Below, piece by piece: positions 55,755-64,000 of a stretch of DNA of 64,000 nucleotides. Origin of the DNA: Epiperipatus broadwayi. Lineage: Eukaryota; Onychophora; Udeonychophora; Euonychophora; Peripatidae. Both the position numbers and the translations under genes were made by a program. The stretch covers positions 4,860,834 to 4,924,833 of the forward strand of contig JAQFVV010006270.1 in NCBI GenBank assembly GCA_028023455.1, given 5' to 3'. Numbering within the stretch: the first letter of the stretch is position 1; each line of letters opens with the position of its first letter. A model generated the notes under the pieces. The model did no database searches. It was given only the letters and a program-made list of their open reading frames with translations, and was not told where the DNA came from.

Positions 55755-58700
55755 CTAGTGTTATTGACACTTGGTTTACTTGGCATTATTTCTGCAGGAA
55801 AACAATGCTATTCTTTAAAGAAATAAAAAGATAAAATAACAATAGTAATAATTGATTAATAAAGTATGCTATTCACTCACTTTGGCATGTTTTGGGTGAA
55901 TAACTAATAGATTTAATAACTCAATGTCATTTTTAAAGAGAGAACATGAATAATTTAATTGAGATATTAATAATTAGAGCAAATTAATATGGTATAAAAG
56001 CTAAACAGTAATTGATTTTGGATGGGTAGAGGGGAGAGTGGATGAGTGTCTTATCATAAAGCACAATAACTTCTGGTAATTTCTTTTTGTAAAAAAAAAA
56101 AAAAAAAAAAAAAATAATGTTTAAAGAATTATACATCACTGATTGTTAATTTAATGTATTTATTATTATTTTTTTTATATTGTCAAATTACTTTGTAATC
56201 CAGGTAAATAATACTGAAAACTATATGATTGTAATAGGTTTTTCCTTTCTTTTGTTTATGTTATAATCAAATGATTATTTTTCTGGAAGAGGTCGCTAAA
56301 GTAAAAAAAAAAAAACAACAACAAAACAAAACAACCAATTTCATAATCAAGATCTTTTTTTTTTGAAAAAAAAAGATAGTCTGCTTTTAGTTTTCAAGGA
56401 AGGAACAGTGCTGAAATTTGGTAACTCAATTTTTTCATTTTATTTTGCAGAAATAAATGTAATCAAAGTAAAATTTTAATAATATAATGTGTGGCTAAAT
56501 TTTTTTGATAAGATATCCTGATTTTCTTTGCCATCTACCTATTTAAAGACCTTTTATACTTAAAAGTTTATTGTCTCGCGCTAAAGTTCAAAAATGACAG
56601 ATGTAACTAAAAGAGTCACGAAAAATTATATTATATCTAAATTAAGGAAAAGAAGCGATTTCCAAGAAAAGATTAATTATTTATTAACTTTATGTCATTT
56701 ATTGATATTTTCTTGGTATAGAAAAAAAAAATAATAATAATTGAAAGAAATATTTTGAAACCAAGGAAAATCAACTAGAAACATTTTCACGCTCTTTCTC
56801 AATATTGTCTGCCTTTACAAGTAATGTAGTTACATACGTTAAAATATGTTTTATTCACCAAGAATTGTCTGGAAATAATAATAATGATAAATAAGATTAA
56901 ATTATGCACCTGTATATTTTTTAAAAAAAAAATATAAAAAAAATATAAACTTTCTCAGAGTAAATATAGGAAAAGTTATATAGGGGCATTCTTACGGAGA
57001 AGTTACCGTTAAAAAAATTTATAATTCCTAAAGTATGAACAAAACCAAATATCTTAGTGACTTAATGATAAAAATAAATGATATATTATATTATACATCA
57101 GTTGGAATTATTAAAACTTCCTGTACACGTAAATTGACTGCAGTTATTATCATAATAATCTCTCGGAAAATTGCGCATTTTCGTCCATAAGTAAGCTAGC
57201 TAATAAGTATACGTATCGTCAATAAAAAAAAAATATTGTGTATGTTTATCGTCTATAGTCAAATATTCGTCTATGTTAGAAGTCTATTTTTTTTCTTGGA
57301 TCCCAAAATTGTAGTAGTTTAATTCAAGTAAGAATTAATCTTCAATTCTGCTATATGTTTCTTTACCTAATTTATTAAACGCACAAAATAAGAGAAAACT
57401 TTTATTTAAAGGAAATAATACCATGCGTTTATTGTTTTTAAACTTGCTTCGTGAAATACGACTGGATAAAGCTCTTCACCTGGACCAATTGCTCAACAGA
57501 AAAACATTTTCTAATGAGAGAGTATGCACTTGTTAATTAATGATTGTTTAAAACTAAGTTATAAATGATATGTATTTTTTTGTTATATCACATAGGTTAA
57601 AGTCTGTATGGTCAAGTGATATTTAATAGCCTTGTAATGACAAAGGTATGTTTTAATATAATTATTATAGGTTAAGTTGATATTTAACACGAAAGAAAAA
57701 AATCTATAAAATATGTTTTAATTATTACATACAATTGTAGGTAGAAATTTTGTATGTTAGATACGTAAAAGAAAAATATTTAGATATTTAAGGGGTAAAA
57801 TAAATATTGAAAATTATCAGAAGTAACTAAAAAAAAAAAAAATGCTATAACAAAATATTTCTTGTTAAAGTTTTGAAACGAATTTATACTGTATTAATTG
57901 AGGAATTTATTCCTAATTATTCTTAAATAACACATCCACTTTATTTAGTTTAAGATAGTATGCTACCAACTATTTTTGAATGTTCCTTTATTAAAATTAA
58001 AATTATTATACTTTTATTCTATGATGTCCATTGATTTCAGATGTTGATCAAAGTATACACGGTAACATAAGTTTATTATAATCAGTGTATTTACTTATCC
58101 TGCCCAGATATAGCATTGGTATATGCTTAATATTCGCATAGGTAATAATTATAATGTATTTATTTTGTGGGATGAAAAATGATCTCCCCAAAAGCTTTGT
58201 TTTCCATGAGAGGAAGATTTTAAATATAATGTTCGGGTATGTTTATAGCCCAAGTGATCGATTCTCATAGATAGGACGATCAAGAATTTATCTAGCATTT
58301 AGTATGCTTCATTCGTTTAAATCCCAGGAGAGGATTGTATTTGGTGTGTGTTCGTTGTATGCCCAAGTAAGAGGCAAGAAACCACCAAAATATTTTAATG
58401 TAGTAGATTACTCTACAGACCTTCGTGGTTATTCCATATTCCTCATGTGAAAATAAAGATAGCTCCACCATGGAAGGTGTTGATTATTGTGCTTAATTTT
58501 GAAAGTTCGGGCAAGATAAAGGTTATATTGGAGGTGTTAGTTCCTCAAGATCCACTTTAGTATAAATAGTGCGTTAGTAACTAGGATCAATATCTGTATT
58601 GTGCTGCTAAATATTGCTAGTATTTGACAAGTAAATCAATGGAGAAAGTAATTAAAATTGCGTAATTTAAAACGCTTATTTACTGAAGGAATATTCAAAT

Positions 58701-59530
58701 GCAATATTTAATTCTGGTTAGTAATTAAATAATACTCATATTTAAAATTATACGTATGAATAAAATTTGTATCATAACTTAAGTTAGCATTAAGTTAAAT
58801 GTAAGATGGTAAGTGTAACTTCTGATAACTGGCCTATAATTAGAATAGGTTATCCCATTAAAGACCATAAATAAAGTAAATGTATTAGAAATAAATTTAA
58901 TATTTTGCGTATTGCATATGATGGGATTAATCATTTAAAAAAAAAAAAAAAATAGTTAGTCAATAATTTTGAATAAAAGCTTCTACAAGGTTACCAAAAT
59001 GTAATAAACAATGTATTGGTAATGAAATGTACTTTTAGTTAATCAATCCATATGATTGCATACAGGAGAAGTAGTAACCTCTAGTCCATAACCAAAAGAG
59101 TATACAGATTAATGTCAGTTATATTTTATATTTTTGTATTACTATGGGATTATTGAATAAATGTTCATATATTTTTTTTTGTGATAATAATAAATTATAG
59201 TCTTGTTAAAATTTGTTGTAGATTCATTTTTTTTGTTTTTATATGCTAAATATAAGTGTTTGCACAATATTTGCAAAACCTTTTCTTGAGTCCGAAATCA
59301 TTCCAAATTCTTAAAAACTTAATATACCAGATAAATAAAGTTAAGCAGATCGGAATATGTCATTATATTTTAGTTTAATGATAATTATTTATGGAGTTGA
59401 AAACTTAAGACTAAACATTCACCTTTGTGTAAAAAAAAAAAAAAAAATGAATTTATTCCCAAACCATTAACTTTGGTTGCACATTATTCCATTCCCATTT
59501 AGTTAAATTGTCTAAGTAATAAATCTTAGT
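55755..59530. other. no gene seen
   Basis: AT-rich with poly-A at 56091-56115, 57828-57842 and 58938-58953. No coding or repeat feature recognised. Confidence 0.5.
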
Positions 59531-59539
59531 TATATTATT

Positions 59540-59836
59540 GTGTTGTCATGGATGATGGAAGGACACAAAAAGCACCCTTGTCTTTTTATTATTCTGACTG
59601 AGATTCTGAAAAAAAAAAAAAAAGGCTGTGTTATTCAAAATTATACGTCATTATTGAATAGAATTATCATCTCTTTAAATAATATAGCAGTTGATATGAG
59701 AGATGAAGACACATTGAATTTAAGTAAAATAAATGTTTCCTATAGCCGACCAGAATGCCAGTCATATGCGACAACACAATACTGCCGAGCATTTCCTTAC
59801 ATGAAACAAAGAACCCTGAGATTAATATTATTATAA
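59540..59836 (+). other. weak 98-codon frame
   Basis: Reads through an A-run (KKKKK) and has no recognisable motif. The second half (VDMRDEDTLNLSKINVSYSR) looks a little protein-like. Probably not a gene. Confidence 0.12.
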
Positions 59837-59839
59837 TTA

Positions 59840-60895
59840 TTCTTTAAATTAATAAGTGATCAATTATTGTTGTTATTACAATCGTGGCATGGCTTAAGAG
59901 AATTGAATGTACAATTGTATTATATGAAAAGTATTTTAGATCATATTGGAAAATTAATGGATAAGTTTATTTATTTTGGTTGCCTGAACAGCAACCTGAA
60001 AATTTAGTGTCCCAAGTGCAAATAAACTAATAAATAAATTTCTAATAAACTAATTAATATTTACTGGGTTAGAATATATATATATATATGAATACATAAT
60101 AAGTCATTAATATATATATATATGTTGAATTAAATATTTCAAGGATGATTATTATAATAAAGAATAGAAATGAGATTATATCCATGTAAACAGAGATAAC
60201 TTTCAGCTTTTGATGTTGCTAAGAAACTGTCAAGTACTACAAAATTGACAATCCCAAGGCTAAATAAGTTTTCTCATTAACCTATAATGTTTTTTATATT
60301 GGTCTTATTTTATAGCTCATATAAATAAAAATAGATTTTGTGATGTTTACAATATATTCCGCAAAATGGTTGACATTATACACTCATTTTGTATTTTTTC
60401 CCTCCAATTTGGTAAAAAAACTATTTTTTATTATGTTTATTAGTCACCTTATATGCATGCTCAAAACAAGTACCTTCTCATAGTCCACCTATTTTTATAG
60501 AAATCTTTTCATTTCTGGCAATAAGTTTACTATATTCTCTAAATTATTTATTGTATTAACATTCCCATATTTATTCTTAAAATATTTTTGCTTGATTTTA
60601 AGAGCTTTGGATTTTTATATTAATGATGAAAGATTAATTAATCTGAAGATATTTAGTAAAAAATCTTTTATCATGCTACATTTAAAAAATTAAATGATCT
60701 GATTTTTCTCAAGGCTATTCTACTATGCTCACATCAACATCATAGATTCTACTATTTAGAAAACAGTTATCTAATTCAAATATAATAATTATCAACTACA
60801 GTTGTTTTTAGAATGACTTTAAAAAGTCAACTGAATTACTATTTTAATACCATTATACAATCCATTTCAAATTCATAATTACATCTACTACTAAC
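59840..60895. other. no gene seen
   Basis: AT-rich with two short (AT)n tracts near 60075 and 60108. Confidence 0.5.
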
Positions 60896-61004
60896 ACAGG
60901 ATAAACTCTCCATACAGTAGTGCCACTCAGTGCCAACAAGAATAATCAATGGATGCTAGAAGACTTGTGCATAAAATCTCCATCTAGTGCCTACTCATCC
61001 AATA

Positions 61005-61045
61005 TCCCCAGACTAGTTTTGGCTTGTGTCCTTCATCAGTGAGGT
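61005..61045 (-). ncRNA. hammerhead motif, minus-strand copy
   Basis: On the minus strand: ACCUCA (stem I), CUGAUGA, stem II region GGACACAAGCC with one mismatch, AAAAC (the invariant G12 replaced by A or lost), UAGUC, UGGGGA (stem I, 5 of 6 pairs). The core defect suggests it is inactive. Confidence 0.55.
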
Positions 61046-61096
61046 GCTTTGCATCTAGATCCTAAGATCTAGATGCAGTGCTCTCAGATTCAAAGC

Positions 61097-61138
61097 TCCT
61101 CACTGACAAAGGCCACAAGCCAGAAACTAATCTGAGGA
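61097..61138 (+). ncRNA. hammerhead motif, plus-strand copy
   Basis: UCCUCA pairs perfectly with UGAGGA (6 bp; the consensus has a U-G here, this copy a U-A). The core is CUGACAA, with G8 changed to A. Stem II GGC-CACAA-GCC is intact, then GAAAC and AAUC. The G8 change should abolish cleavage although the stems are preserved. Confidence 0.6.
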
Positions 61139-61309
61139 TATTGAATAAGTAGGCACTAGATGGGGACTTTATGCACAAGCCTTTTGGCATCCATTAATTA
61201 CTCTTGTTGGCACTGAGTGACACTACTGTATGGAGAGTTTTGCCTGCATTAATAACAGTTATGTGCTAGCATAAGAAATGGTGATCATGTGATGTTTAGT
61301 GGTTTTACA

Positions 61310-62325
61310 TCTACTACTAACTTAATTATCATGATAATTGTTCCATTTATTTGATAGAGCAAACCTTGCTCTCAGAAATATTTCTCAAGAATCTTCTTTG
61401 TTCTATTACTATTTACTGTATAATTATATCCATTATTTAAGCAAGAAATGGAACAAAAGGTATTTCTGGTATTTTATTTCAAATCCTCAGGTTATTTTGT
61501 TCCTTCAATGATAATGTGTGATCTTTAGAATTCTATTATATTCAGCAAATATTCTGAAAAAATTTGAGCTGAATCAAGCCACTATGAAATGATATAACTG
61601 TATAGATATATTCTCACTTAGTAGCACTTAATTAACTTTCGGCAAATTCTCACCATAATCATAGTGCAAAATTAATTAACTAACTGCACTGGGAGCAGAA
61701 TGAATGTATAGTTTATAATGTTCAAACCATCAATGGCCCAATTATTCACCCTTAAAAAAGTTTAATATGATTCGCTACAGGTAAAATATTGCCAATTCAT
61801 TTCTTAGTCAAGCCTTCGATGTTTTACAAATTGCTATAAATTTTTACCCCTTAGATAATCTTGGAATAAAATTTAATCCTTGTTTTCCCTAAAACACTGC
61901 TTTACTCAATTAACAAAATTGTTATTATCAATACCATCTTCGCTTGACCAATATGATTTATGAATTCAAAAGTTTAGTGTTTTATAATTCAATCTATTCT
62001 CCCTATTAATCTTTGGAAATTCTTTATATTGTTATCTACGTCCTGCCATCTGGTTCACTATTTTGGCATTCCTAGTTCTTGTTAAAAGTTTTGATCACAA
62101 TATTTTTATTTTTATGCTTAAATATTCCTTTAACTTTTGTAATTTATAAAATAATTACATTCTAGGCAACCAATATTAATACGATCTCTTCTTCCTCCCA
62201 TATGTAAATTAAAATAAAATATAAAAATTGTTAATTTTTATTGCATACTGGAAGAATGGGGGGAGGGGTCCCAAAAATTAACCAATATCCATATTTTAGA
62301 AATTAAAAAGTTTGATTCAGATATA
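61310..62325. other. no gene seen
   Basis: AT-rich; nothing recognised. Confidence 0.5.
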
Positions 62326-62329
62326 AAAG

Positions 62330-62912
62330 TAAATAATATTTATTTTTATAAAGCACAAACAGTATTGAAATTAAATTGAGAGACTGCAAACCTCTCACGC
62401 TCATCACTATCTAACAACCAATCAGATCGTAAATACAAGACAGAGAATTTAACAAGAATAGGGCGGTCCACCCTATTCTTTATTTGTCTTTCTATATATC
62501 CAAGCCAGTCTAAAGTACTTAGATCTGAAAGTGTGAATATTAAATATCTTCACACTTAACTCACTGAGTTTAAATTACAAACATACAGTGTGAAATCCTA
62601 TGATTTATTACGCAGTAGTTTTTAGATGTTATAACATGCAGTAACGTATGTAAATAATATTTATTTTTATAAAGCACAAACAGTATTGAAATTAAATTAA
62701 GAGACTGCAAACTCAGTGAGTTAAGTGTGAAGATATTTAATATTCATGCTTTCAGATCTAAGTACTTTAGGCTGGCTTGGATATGTAGAAAGACAAGTAA
62801 AGAATAGGGTGGACTGCCCTATTCTTGTTAAATTCTCTGTCTTGTATTTATGATCTGATTGGCTGTTAGACAGTGATGAGCGCGAAAGGTCTGCAGTCTC
62901 TCAATTTAATAT
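62330..62912. repeat. inverted repeat of two 200-bp arms with a direct repeat in its spacer
   Basis: Arms 62372-62573 and 62710-62911 are inverse copies, about 92% alike (ATTAAATTGAGAGACTGCA, AGACAGAGAATTTAACAAGA, AAGTGTGAATATTAAATATC). GTAAATAATATTTATTTTTA and the 40 bases after it occur directly repeated at 62330 and 62651, so the left flank was copied into the centre. Each arm also holds a small hairpin AATAGGG...CCCTATT. No coding sequence. Confidence 0.8.
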
Positions 62913-63209
62913 AAAAGTAAACTAAATCCAATCACCATGTAACTATAAATTTAAACAGTAGAATTTGTAGTTTTTAAGTTTTAGTTATATAATAATGCCT
63001 CAAATTATACATGCATTTACTGAGTATATGTATAAAAGCACTGAGTGATAGACTACCATTGCAGTTTCATTCAAACAATAGTCAACATTCCTTATTTTGT
63101 ATTTCATGATCTCACCTCCCTTACTAAGTTTCTTGTTGTGTATAATAATAAATAAGTTAATAATATTTAGAAGCTTGTATCCCCATCAGTAATCATTATA
63201 ATTACATAC

Positions 63210-63860
63210 AGGTAACTCTTCTATAACATAGCATTGTTATAATACAGTTTCACTCTAGTAAAATTTGAGAATTAGGGGAAATACTCCCATAACACAACAA
63301 GTTTTGAGAATTAGAAAATTTTCCATGTAACAAGAGATGTACTGAGATTTTTACACTATAATGATATTTGTCATTCGAGCTTGTATGAAATCGCTCGTTT
63401 AATGGTGATTGAGTGATGATGAAGAAAACATTAGGTAATATTAATATGTAATACTTTTGATCAATTACTGTTTTAATAAACATATTTGTCTTAGTTATGA
63501 AATGCTAATAATATAATTTTCTTTTAACTTTTGGAACATAACCCTGTTTTTTGTACTAGTTTTGTATAACATGAATTCGCATAGCACAGAGTTTTATAGA
63601 AACCTATACCATTCTGTCACCAGGATTTTGTAGAATACCTTGAAAGACTATAAACTTAATAATTTTCAGTGTATAGAAGAACTGTGGAATATGTGATGCT
63701 GAATCTTTACCAGTAACATCAATTGGAATCATTATTAGTAATGTTGTTGTGATTATCAATTGGAGTTTTTCTTTTCTTGAGTGGTTAATTACATTGAAGA
63801 TATCAGACCAGCTTGGGAGAGGTAATGAATAAGTGGTTCCTGGAACAGTTCTAATTGCCA
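63210..63860 (-). other. possible DNA-transposon remnant
   Basis: GGTAACTCTTCTATAACATA at 63211 and the TATAACATGAATTCGCATAG block at 63566 recall the ends of pogo/Tigger-type elements. An 85-codon minus frame at 63604-63861 shows no transposase motif. No target duplication was found. Weak. Confidence 0.2.
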
Positions 63861-64000
63861 TTGTAACTAATTAATTACATCTCAAGCATTTAAACTATTT
63901 TTTCATTTTTTTGAACCTATAATACTGTGAAATAATAACTAACTATATTATTCTATTAATAGTATTCATTCACTTCTAAAGATTATATTTATTTCAGTTA

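Larger units (their letters stand above)
60904..61302. repeat. head-to-head pair of retrozyme-like repeats
   Basis: A minus-strand copy (60904-61060) and a plus-strand copy (61060-61302) meet at GATCCTAAGATCT, itself palindromic. Each contains the hammerhead, the body with AGTAGGCACTAGATGG, and the end block CACTGAGTG(G/A)CACTACTG. The plus copy extends further to GTGATCATGTGATGTTTA. The arms are about 90% alike. Confidence 0.85.

Noticed and set aside
63604-63861. 85-codon minus frame starting MAIRTVPGTTYSL
   Set aside because: No recognisable transposase or other domain; kept only as part of a weak transposon-remnant note.

Overview
The window is AT-rich (well over 65% A+T by eye) metazoan nuclear DNA, almost certainly from an invertebrate. 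It holds a Ty3/gypsy element with tRNA-type primer site, RTE/Jockey-like LINEs, a Penelope-type GIY-YIG endonuclease, a Merlin (ISXO2-like) transposase relic, tRNA-derived SINEs and many (AT)n and poly-A tracts. I cannot name the species. I found no intact host gene, canonical tRNA gene, rRNA or CRISPR array. The window reads as intergenic or intronic transposon-rich DNA.

Layout. 1-0.9 kb: decayed LINE reverse transcriptase (minus). 1.02-6.13 kb: an old, heavily mutated Ty3/gypsy element (plus) with both LTRs and a CTAGG target duplication. It sits between halves of a short hammerhead-bearing repeat. 6.15-7.3 kb: two copies of that repeat and two SINEs. 7.79-13.09 kb: a much younger Ty3/gypsy element (minus) with near-identical LTRs and an ATTAT target duplication, broken by a few stops and frameshifts. 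13.1-16.5 kb: a diverged LTR fragment and local duplications. 17.0-18.1 kb: two unrecognised protein-like reading frames in unusually GC-rich DNA. 18.3-24.7 kb: a LINE tail, SINEs and a tRNA-Val-like SINE with a 19-bp target duplication. 24.69-29.99 kb: a 5.3-kb palindrome with only about 60 bp between its arms. 30.03-30.3 kb: three copies of a Penelope-type terminal repeat. 30.56-33.02 kb: a palindromic Merlin relic. 35.1-35.7 kb: two tandem foldback elements. 37.6-50.4 kb: a LINE/SINE graveyard with several RTE/Jockey-like pieces and two copies of a composite tRNA plus hammerhead-like SINE, one with a 10 x 29-bp minisatellite. 53.3-54.0 kb: an unrecognised decayed coding region. 55.0-55.64 kb: a mini Penelope-like unit with an open GIY-YIG frame between inverted termini. 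60.9-61.3 kb: two hammerhead repeats head to head. 62.3-62.9 kb: a further inverted repeat.

The most interesting signal is the recurrence of hammerhead ribozyme cores (CUGANGA, stem II, GAAAC) in at least three repeat types: a short retrozyme-like repeat (6.2, 7.1 and 61.0-61.1 kb), Penelope-type termini (23.1, 30.1-30.3, 41.5 and 55.5 kb) and a tRNA-headed SINE (49.5 kb; decayed copy at 42.2 kb). Several have a tiny self-complementary stem III, as expected for hammerheads that act as dimers. Stem I and stem II differ between copies in ways that partly preserve pairing. Many of these repeats lie as inverted pairs, and the window as a whole has an unusual density of inverted duplications.
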